A stretch of 64,000 nt of DNA from Kuschelorhynchus macadamiae (Eukaryota; Arthropoda; Insecta; Coleoptera; Curculionidae), in assembly GCA_030620095.1 (NCBI GenBank), contig JAUTXW010001345.1, positions 1,377,001 through 1,441,000 on the forward strand, read 5' to 3'. This document shows, in pieces, positions 33,790 to 45,475 of the stretch. Position numbers and translations under genes: made by a program. Under the pieces are notes generated by a model that saw only the letters and a program-made list of their open reading frames with translations, was not told the origin of the DNA and ran no database searches. Position 1 is the stretch's first letter. Every line of letters starts with the position of its first letter.

Positions 33790-36700
33790 TTATTTATTTG
33801 ATATTTGATCTTCTATTTCCCTGGCACCTTGTGTATTTTTCATAAACCGCTCAAAAGCGTCATCAGTAAGACTATCTATCCATTTATGAAATTCCTCTCT
33901 TTGGAAGCCTATTTTTTTATTTGGATCATCCTCTAATTCACTAAATTCTTGATCTAATGTTTCCTCAATAAAATTTTCCACATCGGGAGTAGTTTCTATT
34001 TTGACCTCACACATTCCTAACAAGGGTTCATGTTTACACAAGGCATTTTTTTCTGTATACTCAGGACAATCACACTGACAACAATGTATGCATAACTTAC
34101 ATTCCCTACAACATAATGTCTTAGCTACTGGAAATTCATACTTTAAATCCTCAGTCACTATAGTATTTTCTTTTTTTGGCAGAGATTTACTTTTCACTAT
34201 TTTTTCATCATGGCCAGCATGTGTTCTCCAAAATGTGACATTCGTTTTTCCTGTATTATATGTCTTAACAATTAATTTGGAAGGGCAAACTCCATAGATT
34301 TTCATTATTCCTCCTGTTTTTTCAGCTGATTTGTGCTCGTTGACTTTAGCTTGAGACCCTAAAAAATATATGTAAGTAAAACCAACTGGTCTATAAATTG
34401 TCAATGTCAACAGTTTACTAATGTTTAAGTAATTATACATAGTTGACCACTGAATCAATATGTGATTCTATGACTTATTTTAAAGAAAAAAGTTCAAGTA
34501 CTTATGTTCAAAAAAGCAATTTTTTTCAAGATTCAGGATGGCAAAGTTTTAGTTTTTTTTTATATTCTACATGTTCAATTGATTTGGAACAATCTGTTTA
34601 TTTATTTTTTTTTTTGGTGTCACACCTTGAACTTTTTTATATTACTACACAGAGCTTACTTGGCAGTTTCATCAAATTCTCCGATCTATTAGGAAACATT
34701 TTTGCCTCTTGCTTTTTTTTGATATGTGGCATTGTTTAAAAATTATTTAGCAAAATAAACTTTTGTATGATATTACAGTATCAACAGCGTATTACATTAT
34801 AATAATTCTTCGAAATCATCCATTACTGGTGTCCTGGGTGAACCTAAACATTTAATAAGCAGCTCTTATTTTTACTTGTATATTTGTATGTATTTTGCTA
34901 CTGCTATCAGTGGCGTAACCATGGGGGAGATTTGGGGTATATATCTCCCCAAAGGCTTTTTAAATATAGCCATATTGTGCAAGTTTAATTTAAAATGTAA
35001 AAATTGATATTTTTATACAATAATAAATTGAAAACATGCATTGTTATAATTTAGTCATAATTAACATGAAATTTTACTAATTATTTTACAAAATAATTAT
35101 ATCACCAATTAGAAAAGGCCAAGTAAGCTTCTCTAAAAAAGGCAATTGGCAATTAAAATAAGATTTTCTTAAGAAAATATCGATTTTCTTAAAAAAAGGT
35201 TATTACTGAAAATGTAATTCTGGGGAAAAGACTTGGGATCTTGTGACTTGTTTCTTTCATTTTATATTTAGGACATTTACGCGATGAAGCTAATATCAGA
35301 TTCCTGAAAAATTTTTTCCTCTAAACAATTCTGAACACCAGACAAAGAAATGGTTTTCAAATTATTACTGTTACTAAGATGATATTTAATATTTTAAGGT
35401 AAACAAACATATTTTTGTTATTAAAAAATACATAAAATATCTATATTTTAGGCCAGAATCTGCCCAACATTAATATTTTGCAACACAAGCTTTTTTACTG
35501 TTAATTATAAGTTTTGTTGTGAGTCAGAAAAATAGAAATACATAAATATGCCTACCAAACGTAATTTTAAAATCTACTACACAAATTTTCACCCTCATGT
35601 AATTTGAATATTAACATTTAAATCACTTGCATAGATTTATGCATATTTTGGTGATTTCCTTGTGTTATAGCAATTCACATGTAATGTTTTTTTACTACAA
35701 CTAACAAGAAATCTTTTTTCGGATTAAGCAACTAAAAATAAAACTTTTTGTCTCTTGATTTTTTCACGAATCTTGGTTCGTTTACGAAAAAAAAATTAAA
35801 AATCACTTTATTATTATCTTCCTTGCATTACCACAGAAAATTTAGCAAAAACTGGAGTTCATATAAATGTGTGTCCTAAAATGCCTGGTTTTCAAGATGC
35901 CGAGGGTGTTAATAGTTTTATTTTTTCAGTTTTAAAGAAAATGTTCAACGATGGTTTAAGATATTGATTTGAATTTTGCTGAAAGTTATTACAGACAAAG
36001 GCAGACATTTTTATTGTAAAAAAAATATTTTAACCAGTGGTGTAGTGGTAACTAAACTCAATACAATTTTAGCAAAAAATACTATGCCACTGATTTAGGA
36101 AAAACTTTATAATTTTGATTCATATGCCAATCAATTATAAACCAAAAATGCAATTTTACTATTTCTACTGTTAAAAGAAGTCACAAAAAATGTTTTATTT
36201 GTATAATAAGTATCTCAAAAAATTGTAAAATATTTATTTAGTAGCCATTTTTTACAATGTAACAAAAAGTAATAACAATGAAACAGAATATTTACAAAAC
36301 ATGTTGGAAATGACCACCTCTCACTCCTCTGCAGTTATGTATGTTTTCACATCCATCAATAATTCTATTTCTTGTTCCACTATCTCAATTGGTGTACTAT
36401 AAACTAATATTTTTAGGTGCCACCACAAATAAAAATCAAGGCTGTTCAAGTCAGGCGATCTAGGTGGCCAGTAGTTTGCCGTAACTGAAGAGAAACATCT
36501 TCAAGAATTGAAAGCAAATCATTTTGGAGAATATTACTATAAAAGCCTCCATCAAAGCGTCTTGGTAAGAAAAATGGCTCATTTAAATAGCCTATGATAC
36601 CAATCCAAACGTTGAGTGGCATAGTGGCAAAAAAATGTTTAACCACTTACCCTTAAGTATAAGGAGGTTTGGTAATGAGAAGGCTTTCAGAAAAAAAACT

Positions 36701-39700
36701 AAAAACCTCCTAATGAAAAAGTCATATACCTTAAATGAATTTTATTCTGACAATTTAATGTAGTTCTTTTTTCTGTATTTGTAGTAGTGTAATTACTTTG
36801 ACATTTGTTGTGTCTGTTTTTGTATGTATTACGTTTTTTAAAAGCAATTTAAAGTAATACCTATTAAAATTGTTATATTTTTTTGTTTTATTTATTTAAA
36901 AATGAAAATAGCTCTAGTTTAACGACATAATTGAGGACCGTTTTTTTAAAACTCGATAACTACAAAATCAATAATTTTCAGGAGAGCATTTTTTGTGTCT
37001 GGCTAACACAAGAATACTTATTAACTAATGAAAATTTTTATAAGAAAAGTTATAGTAAATGGAAATTGATAAATGAGCCAAAATTATGCAATATCAACTT
37101 TATTATAACTAAACAAAAAATAAATAAATACGCAGTTTTTTGAAAACTCGATAAGTACGATAAACACATTATCTGACGTTGAAAGAAAATAACATTTTTT
37201 ACACAGAAAATAAGTCAAAGTCAAACATCCACCTCGGAATCATGATACAACCCAACCTCATCAGCATTATCGTCAGCACTGAGAGCAGTTCCTTTCATAA
37301 CTTCATCATAAAAAGAAGAGAATTCATCAGTAAGATCAATGCCCCGCAAGAGCTTTTTGACATCGGCTTTCTTGAGGTCACTAACGTGATTGACTGCTGG
37401 TAGCTTCTGAGCTGCTGGTATTTGATTTGCGTTTTTGATACCTTTTTTAAAACTGCTGACCTCTATATCACAACCTGTATACGTAGTACGGACTTTGCAA
37501 ATCACTGTGCTTTTTCTCTTCTGGTATGTCAAGACCCGAGCTTCACTTATTTTAAAAGGTAGCTTTTTCTTCACAATATTCTGCGATACTGACTTATAAT
37601 CAAATGTATTCCAGTCTTGTCCCCAAACATTGACCTTTCCATGGTTTTTCAAAATCTGGTAATACTCCCTCGGTCCTAAAATCTCCTCTCGTCCTCGATA
37701 CTCCTTTTCCACCCTTCCAAAAACCCTATCTGGGGGCATGAAACTATGACCTCTTATGGGAAAAAAATGGCGTATTTCCTTAAAAACTGTAGACTTTTCC
37801 AGAAAGTAGATGAGAACTGTCATCATGACACTTTTCTTATTTTGGGAGGAACATGAGTCTGAAAACAGCTCCAAGATCAACCCATTTTTGCCTTCATCCG
37901 ATAATTTGTTTTCAAGCTTGTTTAAATAATCTAATAGACCAGAAGCTATCTCATTGCAGCCCCGCCCTGACTGCGTCTCTAACCAAACGTAGAAGCTGAT
38001 ATCTTCCTTTGATTGCTTTTTATGTTGATGATGTACAATGCCTAGGTTATAAAACCAAACTTGTCTTGAATAAAAGACTTCACCAACAGACATTTTTGGC
38101 AATGGTTGATTTTGCTGACAATCGAAACAAACTTTATATGTATTTTCTCTGTGAGTATTCATGTATCTGAAAAAAGCCTTTGCTCTCATCATATGTAGCC
38201 TATACTTGGTGCAGAGTTCATTTTTTGTTTCTAGCACCTTGTTTTTCCTTATATTAACTAGAAACTCCTTACAAATAAAACACGTATCCGAATGGGGATT
38301 CCCAAAACCAAGATTGAAATTTTGATAAAAAATTTTCTTGTACTTAGCCAAAGAACATTTAAATTTTGTTGATTCACAAAATGCGTTAAACATTTTCTGT
38401 ATGTTTAACTCTGGAGGTAGGTAGTTTCTTCTGCATTTTGCACGCGAGTAGTGACTTTCTCTGCATTTATAGCTTCCTATGTGTACCTTTATTGCTTCAG
38501 AAATATCTTTATCAGTCTGGTTTGGTACACGACCTCCTCGCTTTTCAACCAACTGTTCTCCTGCGAGAAATTTTTACTTGCACCTAAAACATGAGTCAAG
38601 TTCAGATTAATAAATAATAATCAATAGCATTATCTTGACCTACCAGTAACCTTTTGAAATGTAGCAGCGCAAACAGGAACATTACCAGTAGAAGTTCTAA
38701 TGGAGTATTTGACCGAAAGTTTTCTGTTTCGCTTCAGATCAGTTTCATCTACAGTTTTTCGCTTAGGTACAACAACTTGCATAAACTTCAGCAATATTTT
38801 ATCTTGTTCAATCTTTTTCAAGTCATTTGCATATATCATTTCCCTAAAACCTAGACAGTCTATATAAAAATCCATATTCAAGCGCGAATTAAAAAATAGG
38901 TACTTACCTAGTATTTCATTTCTTGTCAGCTCGCCTGCTTTACAAACCACGCCTTTTTTCTTGTTCTCGAAATGATTACATGCGATGTCAACTTCACCTA
39001 ACCTCTCTTTTTTATTGCGCGTAATTTTTGGTCTCACTTATTTTCATTAGAAACACGAAATTTTCTTCCCTTTTTTGTAAGGGTCACGTTTTTACTATAC
39101 TCTCCAGTTATTTCATTCATATTTTAAAAAGAAAAACAAAACACAAAACACGTGATGATGATCCTGGTGACAAGAAGCACTGGTCCAGAATAGAGCTTAA
39201 ACTGTACTGGCGCGGCGACAGAAATTAAATTATTATTCATTCAAATATAGCAGGTTCGTTACTTATCGAGTTTTTAAAAACCCCGCGTAGTTATCGAGTT
39301 TTGAAAAACCGCAAGAATTTGGCTATACTTTAACTCTTGTAGTTATCGAGTTTTCATGAATCTGACGCTACCAGCAGGTCGGGCATTGAATTTTTATATA
39401 GATTCGATGTATATCTCAATTTCGGTAAAAATGTAGTTATCGAGTTTTAAAAAAACGGTCCTCAATTATTAATATATTACTCACAAGGCTTTGTCAACAA
39501 ATGCAAAATTTATAACAATTAAGCGACGTTGCCTTTGAGTGAAAATTGTTCCTGAAAATGTGTGTCTGTAATAGCATAAGGGTTTTCCTAGACCCAGTTA
39601 TGATTATTGTAGAAATTATTACAAACATAATGTTGGAATCGAAGTGAGGATTTCCTCCCAAAAGTGCCTAAACCATCTGTATGTGGTTACAATAATGAAT

Positions 39701-42700
39701 CTCATAAAATGTCCCATACCATTTGTAACCAATTTTTCGCGTACTTGCTGGATTCTTTTTGATGGCATGTAAGACAGCCTTCTCAAATGCCGAAGTTCTA
39801 ATTCCTCAAAGGTTTAAAACTGCCAGATTTTGTAAGACGACAATGAATGTTTATAAATATTCTTCTATCTGGCAGAGCACGATTAGGATACTTTTTTTGA
39901 TAGAGTCGCCGGGCCTCCATGGAAATATCATTGGCAAAATCTTAAAGAAAATGCATATGGGTCATCTCCAAATTAGAATAATTTATCTTTTTTTTTTTGC
40001 TAGCACAATTTACCAAAGATAAAGTAAAAGTAAACTGTCATGTAATGTGAAAAACATGTTTATCACAACAAAATAACAGTCGCTAGCAAAAAGCAAAGTT
40101 AACCTGAACATATTTTAATAATTTTTTCGAGATGCTGATTATGTACTTTCCTAAATTGTTTTTATTTTTTTTTCTCGAAAAAGAAGCAAGACGCAAAAAA
40201 AGTCAAGAGACAAAAAAGTTTTTTTTTTAGTTGCTTAATCCAAAAAAAAAAAATATTAAAATGAGAAAAAAAGCCAGTGGCATATATTTTGTTTGTCAAT
40301 AATATTCGTGAGGGTGCCCCCCTTGACGCCATTGGATTTAATAATTATCATCTAGTTAGGGCTAAATTGGCCTCTTCTCACTACAAACAACACTGCCAAA
40401 TTTCAACAAAATCAGCAAAAGGATTTTTGAGAAAAACGAATTTAAAAAAACTTTGACACCCAATATCAGACATTTTAAGATACATATTTAGATGAACTTT
40501 TCTACCTAAAATTGCTCCAAGAATGCACCCTTAAAGTTATGCCATATCATTAAGTAACACCCTGTATATTTGTGCTCAAAAAATATAATTTTTTTAAATA
40601 CAGCAAAATTGTGTCTAAACCTTAGTTGAGCTCTAGGGAAAAATGCAATATTCTTTATTAACTACTGCAAATTGGCATGACCAAAATTATTTAATAAAGC
40701 TTTTCCTCAGTCATCACATGTTTATAATTATTTTTCTGATTATTAGCATTTTTTTTTGTTGTATATATTGCGAAAATATATTTTGTAAGACCATATAAAG
40801 TTAATATTTTGATATTTACTTTATAATTGTAATATAGCAATAATACCCAATTTATTTTATTTTCAGTAATATTCTGGGATTAATACTGAAATAAGGGTTT
40901 TATTTCCTAATTTTGATGCCCTCTTACTTAAAAAACCACACGCATGATTTTGTCATAGATATGATAATATTTGCTCAGGAGGTAAAAAACAACATCCTAT
41001 CAAAATTTCCAGCTGTTTGACCCAGATCACTTCTCCACAAGCCCTCTGTGGGGTCTTTTATCACTATGGCAATAATGGATTTTTTTATCAATATTTGCAT
41101 TATTCTCTAATTAACCCTAGACTGCTCGACACAAATGAAAACCTTTTGTTACAAATATTACTGGTGTGTCTTACACATTAAAATAATCTATAAATATGAA
41201 ATATTCATCAACCTACAATATTTTTTCCCAAAAAATGTAAAGCCCATTTTTCTTTAAAAGAAAATCAAAGCAGTTTGGAAAATCTTAAATAGGCATATCC
41301 TACACATACCTTTTTCCACAGCGCTTAAAATATTGGTCATGTCTTTCCCTTCTAATGGATTATCCTCACATATATCCAGCTTAACTTTTTTTGGTGCTAC
41401 TGCTTCAGACTTGTCAATATTTCCAGCTAAAAACATTAACTGCATGATACAAAATACATTTACTCTTTAACAAACAATTAAATACAACCAATTGAGCAGT
41501 CAGCTTTGAACATTGCATTAAATTCTGAAAAATATGCCATTCACCTGCATGCATAGAAGGATTATTTTACTCTTGAAAAAAATTATTGAAAATTAAAAAT
41601 CAGCAATAATAAGTTGCCAATCTAAAAAACATATTTATCCAACACTGTTCAATTAAAAGCCACATGTGGAAAAATACTTTTTTTATTTATTTAATTAATT
41701 GGACTGGCTCAATCATACACAGTACTCCATTTAACCAATCTTTCAGAGTTATCAAAAGAAAAAAAATTGAACTGTGATACATTGTTATAAAGAGTTTGCA
41801 ATATACCTTTCAGTCTATCCTACTGCTGCTAATAGTAATAATAATATAGTAATCCCAATACTAACACACATTACATCTACTTACAGATACAACTTCAAAT
41901 GAACAGTCTGCATGATATTTTAATGTTCCTATTAAATAAAGAATTAAGAAGCAAGTGAATTTGTAATTAACAATTATTTTGTCAAACATATATAGTATTT
42001 GTTGCAAAAATTTTTGATGACCCTGTATATTTAATTTTAAAAAATATTTATATCATATAAATATAAATATACTTTTATGATATCCACTCTCAAAAGAACA
42101 ACATTACAGCTCCAGCAGCCCTCAGGATATCTGATGTATTTTGTGCCATATCCTCTAACAGTAATACATGAGTTGCATTCAATTTTGAATATCAAATAAA
42201 TGTTATATTTAATAATAGTAGTGTTAGTAAAATTGTTTAGTTGTATTCACTTTTATACACTTCAGTTAGATGTAAATCTCTCGTTATTAACTATCAGGTA
42301 AAACCTACCTTTTCCAACAATTGTTATTTCTTTGGGCAACACTATGGGTACCATCGTATTTATGGTTCCAGGAAATGAATGCTCATTTAACAAAGTTTTC
42401 AGATGAATATTACCTTTTCCTACCAAGTTTGTGGTTTGTTGGACTACATCAGTTTCTAAAAATAATTTACATGTGTTGTGTTCATAATTCCATGGGCTGG
42501 CCTATAAACATGGGTGCATATTGAAAACCTCAGGTCCTCTAAATTACCACTCAGAAAAAGCATTAAGGTTTGATATCTTATATAAATGATAACTAACGTG
42601 AAAACATTCTTCTTTTATATGAAAAACAACACTAGTACCATGAAAAGTCTGTTCTTGGAATTTTTCATTTTGAAAATAGCTTTTTGTTTTAATATGATAT

Positions 42701-43068
42701 TTAAACAAATTGTTATAAGTACTTAGGCATTTCTACTCTATATAAATAGATAGATATTTTATTTTTAATACACAAATGTACTTACCAGAATCAAACACAT
42801 GAGGTAAATATTCTGTTGGAAATGCAGTTGTTCTTAAACCTCTTTTTGTTCCTGGCACACGATTATATGCAGAAAAATGTAAATGACATACTCTGTAAGA
42901 TTTGTAGATTTCTTCCAGTGTTTTATTTGCTAGTTTTGGATTTTGCACTTGCTTTATCCATTTTTCAAAAAGAGCACTGTTGTTTTTTGGAAAAGTATGT
43001 CTTTTGCTCTCTAAATCCTCACATCCTGGAACGGCACATTTAGTGAAACGTTTTCGGTAACCCTCCAT
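33790..43068 (-). CDS. THAP-domain protein with C-terminal SWIM-like zinc motif, three exons, 322 aa
   Basis: Exons: 42786-43068, 41310-41426, 33790-34358. Both introns are phase 1 with GT..AG ends (donors GTAAGT and GTATGT), and the joined frame is open to the stop at 33790. Exon 1 encodes a THAP DNA-binding finger: C11-x4-C16, W37, C61-x2-H64 and a TAFPT box with P84. Exon 2 adds a Lys- and Asp-rich linker (GNIDKSEAVAPKKVKLD). Exon 3 resembles the N-terminal region of insect MULE-associated proteins (MKIYGVCPSKLIVK, FWRTHAGHDE) and then a Cys-rich end with CxC..CxH at residues 229, 231, 241 and 243, a SWIM-like pattern, followed by an acidic tail. No transposase core lies between them. Likely a nuclear DNA-binding protein, perhaps transposon-derived. 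Start at MEGYRKRF is inferred. The large intron 2 holds nested transposons. Additional small exons in intron 2 cannot be excluded. Confidence 0.72.
34359..35718. other. Intron 2 of the THAP gene, left part
   Basis: No exon was recognised. At 34905-34990 GTGGCGTAACCATGGGGGAG followed by GGGGTATATATCTCCCC is a short dispersed-repeat phrase also hinted at 40310-40335. The plus-strand frames near 34443-34739 are T-rich and not called. Confidence 0.45.
36300..36650 (-). pseudogene. C-terminal half of a DDE (IS630/Tc1/mariner-like) transposase
   Basis: The segment reads PLNVWIGIIGYLNEPFFLPR, FYSNILQNDLLSILEDVSLQL, then after a frame change YWPPRSPDLNSLDFYLWWHL and ILVYSTPIEIVEQEIE. WxGIIG..GP.FLP and RSPDLNPLDFxLWG are signatures of this group; the Asp in SPDL is the third catalytic residue. 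The usual DGAPPH box with the second Asp is missing, so a short deletion lies between LQLRQ and GHLD. It pairs with the N-terminal piece at 39490-40010. Confidence 0.72.
36945..37155. repeat. Left subterminal AAAACTCGATAA motifs (two copies)
   Basis: AAAACTCGATAACTAC is part of the terminal repeat (about 36948-36963) and AAAACTCGATAAGTAC recurs at 37143-37158, in the same orientation. Such subterminal copies are usual transposase-binding sites; the role is inferred. Confidence 0.7.
37221..39037 (-). CDS. DUF7869-type probable DDE transposase, two exons, 577 aa, intact
   Basis: Exon 1 is 38644-39037 and exon 2 is 37221-38560; the 83-bp intron has a GTAGGT donor and TCTCGCAG acceptor, phase 1, and the joined frame is open. 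Start at 39037 (MRPKITRNKKERL) gives a basic N-terminus. Family marks include RESHYSRAKC (near 165), PHSDTCFICKEF (C225, C228), FDCQQNQPLP (D278), WLETQSGRGCNEIASGLLDY, LELFSDSCSSQNKK (D366) and RGHSFMPPDRVFGRVEKEYR (E416 or E418). D278, D366 and E416/418 fit an RNase H-fold DDE triad; this is inference. C-terminal acidic tail. Proteins of this type are common in insect genomes as uncharacterised proteins. The terminal inverted repeats around it mark it as a transposon gene rather than a host gene. Same strand as the THAP gene whose intron it occupies. Confidence 0.85.
39262..39446. repeat. Right subterminal TTATCGAGTTTT motifs (four copies)
   Basis: The motif begins near 39263, 39291, 39342 and 39437, the last within the terminal repeat; three are preceded by GTAG. 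They are inverted relative to the left copies, giving four right and two left sites. Uneven end composition of this sort is common in DNA transposons. Confidence 0.7.
39480..40020 (-). pseudogene. N-terminal half of a DDE (IS630/Tc1/mariner-like) transposase
   Basis: From about 39950 downward the frames read SMEARRLYQKKYPNRALPDR, RIFINIHCRLTKSGSFKPLR, then after stops KKNPASTRKIG-like and, near 39590, ENPYAITDTHFQEQFSLK. EARRLYQxxYPNRxLPDxxxF is a known start of this transposase group, and NPxAI..T..QxxFS precedes the WxGIIG motif found at 36300-36650. Stops and frame changes are frequent. Confidence 0.68.
40249..41309. other. Intron 2 of the THAP gene, right part
   Basis: No exon recognised. 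At 40310-40570 phrases such as CAAATTTCAACAAAATCAGC, AAAGTTATGCCAT and CACCCTGTATA indicate small old insect repeats. Confidence 0.45.
41427..42785. other. Intron 1 of the THAP gene
   Basis: AT-rich, no exon or element recognised; the plus-strand frame at 42321-42524 lacks any family resemblance and splice support. Confidence 0.5.
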
Positions 43069-44334
43069 CTCCACTGTTTTCATCAAGACAGATAGATATA
43101 TGGTTACAACCTCCAGATTACTCCTAGAAATAGCTTTGCACACAATTCTTTAATCTGTAAAAATATATATTTATTAATTGTTTCAATTACAAATTGAATT
43201 AGTTACAAATGATATACAAATTACAGATATAAATGAATTACTTTGAAATAGAATAGACATATGGAAACATTTTTATACTTTTCATAAGTGCATAAAGGTA
43301 TAAAACAAGTTGTGAAAGTATTGGAAGAGATCTTTAAAGGTTTGCTTCAAGATGAATAATTTTTTTCACAAAATAATCATATTTCTTGTTTTATAAATTT
43401 CAACCAGCATAGCCATTAGTTGTGAGTTGGATATAACAAAACGTGAGTTGCATATATCTCCTTATTTTATATATCTTATATTATTTCCTATATAAACCCA
43501 CTTGCAAAGTTCAACTAGTAAAAAGAAAGATGCTTATTATCTTTACAATAATTATTATTGGAACAACTGATAAAAAAATAAAATTAAGTCAGATTACTAT
43601 AGATTTAAACTTATTCAGTAAAACTTTGAAAAATGATGGTGCAGTAATAAATTATTTATTTTAAAAGGTGGGTTTATACTATTTATTTAGCAAAATAAGA
43701 TCAAATTTATTTCGAAAATACGTCTGGGCATTGCGTCTTACTTGGAACATATGATATTGACAATTTCAATAAATATTTTTGTATTTGGATGGGTTGTGAG
43801 TATTTTAAAATTAAATTTGTGTTTAGAAAATTAAACCAATAGGTAGACACAGACATTGACATAGATGGGGAGCCCGACAAGGGCAGCACTTAGGCTCACT
43901 GGGGCCCATTGTGCTATCCCCCCAAGTAGGCAAACCAATAGGTAGGTATGGCAGTATTGAAAAGTTGAAAAAAACTATTGTATTACAGGGTTTCACAGCA
44001 ATTGTTCTTATCCTATTTAATTCTATTTTCTGTATAAACCACCTCCGAATCCTTATTATTTTATTTTATTTCCTGTATAAACCCACCTTAAAAATATTGA
44101 AATAAAACTAACCTTATCGTCTTTAGGAATAGTGAATTTTTGCGATATTAATTAGTATTGTTGGGAAAAAAATAAAATCCCAATTCTCAATACTGCAAGC
44201 ACTTACAAATAGAAAAACTCAGAAAATTATACAAGATCGATGCTGAATTGCTGATCAACACAAATAGCAACCAAAACCAAACAAAACATGAGAAGCAAAC
44301 TTGAACTTTTTAAGTTAACCATTTTTTGGCGCGG
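43069..44334. other. Upstream region of the THAP gene
   Basis: Probable 5' UTR or promoter nearest 43069-43160, where AAAACAG just upstream of TGGAGATGG could be an acceptor for a 5' UTR intron. A short phrase CCTRTATAAACCCACYT recurs near 43480, 44030 and 44075 and inverted near 43660. No other gene. Confidence 0.4.
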
Positions 44335-44900
44335 TGCGGATAAAGCGGATTCGGTTAACCGAATACTAGTCGATTTGCCAGATTGCTTTTCGTCCGGGGC
44401 TTAGATACGGCTGAAACGATCCTCCTAGATGATTTACACTCTACTCCAGTTTGGAAACGTTGAAGGTGGGATTTTCGGACGGCGAGCTCTAAGCTCCCGT
44501 AATACCCTAATTCTTCGAAATATTTTTTAAATTATTCCTCTGTTATTAAATTCTTGAAATGCATCTTGGCTTCCACTAGGTGCCTGGTATCATGAGATGA
44601 CCTTTTCTTTCAAGCTATCCCGTCACCCCTCCTTTTCACGCCTGCCTCATAGCGGCCATTACGCTAATATTATATGTATAACTAGCCGTTAGGTCCTCCC
44701 GCCACCCCCTGAAATAAAGCAGTAAAACCGGACACGTGGAACCAAGGCTTGTTAGAGTTTAAAGTCCTTGACGTGGAACTACTTATGTTAAAAACACATA
44801 GGACTGTCCTCCACGATGCGATTCGACAGACTCATAGATAAAAGTTTATGGGCAAAAGATTGAAGTTCGGTCAGTCACTGAACACTCACCACAACAGGTT
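44335..44900 (-). repeat. Dispersed repeat family, copy A (inverted)
   Basis: On the minus strand it reads CCACGTGTCCGGTTTTACTG, GCGTAATGGCCGCTAT, GATAGCTTGAAAGAAAAGGT, CTAGTGGAAGCCAAGATGCA, GAGCTCGCCGTCCG and AGCAATCTGGCAA. The same order is found on the plus strand at 49370-49860 (copy B) and partly at 51055-51310 (copy C). GC content is higher than the surroundings. No coding frame of known type. Confidence 0.8.
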
Positions 44901-45329
44901 GTTACATGGTTGCCATCGTGTAATATGTAATTATGAGTGGGGACAAGAATAGTTAGGGCCGTTGTTTGAATAAGTAGTGACATGGCTAGTTTCAAATTTT
45001 AGTTTCTGATACAGTTGGAAACGCAAATTAAATCCTGTGAGTTGATTGGTTGTTGTTGGGCTTCTTAGATCCTCCTTAGCATACACGCCTTGGGATACGA
45101 CGCTTAGTGATGACTAACCTGGATCTTTTTTAAGCGCCGGGTCAATGGATCTGGATAGTGAAGGGCTACCTATAACTAAAAATTGTTAGAACTGATCCCT
45201 GTTATGGGAACCGTGGAATTGATCCTGTCCAAAATATTAAATAATTACAAAAATTAGATACACGTATGCCAACTTCACCAGCGCACCGTAACGAACTTAC
45301 GGTATTTATTTTGTTTTCAAGACGTCTCT

Positions 45330-45475
45330 TGGGAAAAATATGTTCGAATTATATAGACTTATTGTATCAGGTTTATGGCGAATTCAAGTTCATGCTCTTC
45401 TTGAAGCAACCGAGATTGCATTATTTTTAAAACAATCACTTTAAAAGACACCGGCCGGTTTTGGGTTACAACAGT
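45330..45475 (-). repeat. Second segment of the dispersed family, inverted partner of 51425-51625
   Basis: In reverse complement it reads AAAACCGGCC, TTTTAAAGTGATTGTTTTAA, AATCTCGGTTGCTTC and GAGCATGAACTTG, matching AAAACCGGCC, TTTTAAAGTTATTGTTTTAA, AATCTCGGCTGCCTC and AAGCATGAACCTG at 51435-51550. Confidence 0.75.

Larger units (their letters stand above)
36927..39469 (-). mobile_element. DNA transposon with perfect 38-bp inverted ends and an intact DUF7869-type gene
   Basis: The outermost 38 bases (36927-36964) are an exact reverse complement of 39432-39469; key phrases are AATTGAGGACCG, a T7A4 run and CTCGATAACTAC. AATT occurs at both outer edges and can be read as a 4-bp target duplication around GAGGACCG..CGGTCCTC (36933-39463), but its palindromic nature leaves TA or other lengths open. 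Inside is the two-exon gene at 37221-39037. Copies of AAAACTCGATAA are repeated beneath both ends. Perfect ends plus an open gene suggest recent activity. The superfamily is not certain; Sola-like elements make 4-bp duplications and are a candidate. Confidence 0.85.
35719..40248 (-). mobile_element. Tc1/mariner-like element with inverted ends of about 85 bp, split by a younger transposon
   Basis: GGATTAAGCAACTAAAAA then TTTGTCTCTTGA at the left (35720-35800) is mirrored by TCAAGAGACAAAAAAG then TTAGTTGCTTAATCC at the right (40165-40241). The N-terminal part of a DDE transposase lies near the right end and the C-terminal part near the left end, both on the minus strand. In between sits the DUF7869-type transposon (36927-39469). 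Without that insertion the element would be about 2.0 kb. A TA target duplication is not evident. Confidence 0.65.

Noticed and set aside
37221..39037. The DUF7869 gene as an ordinary nested host gene
   Set aside because: Exact 38-bp inverted repeats immediately enclose it, which is better explained by a transposon. A domesticated origin cannot be fully excluded.
42321..42524. Plus-strand open frame in THAP intron 1
   Set aside because: Random-looking composition, no motif, no splice signals and antisense to the supported gene.
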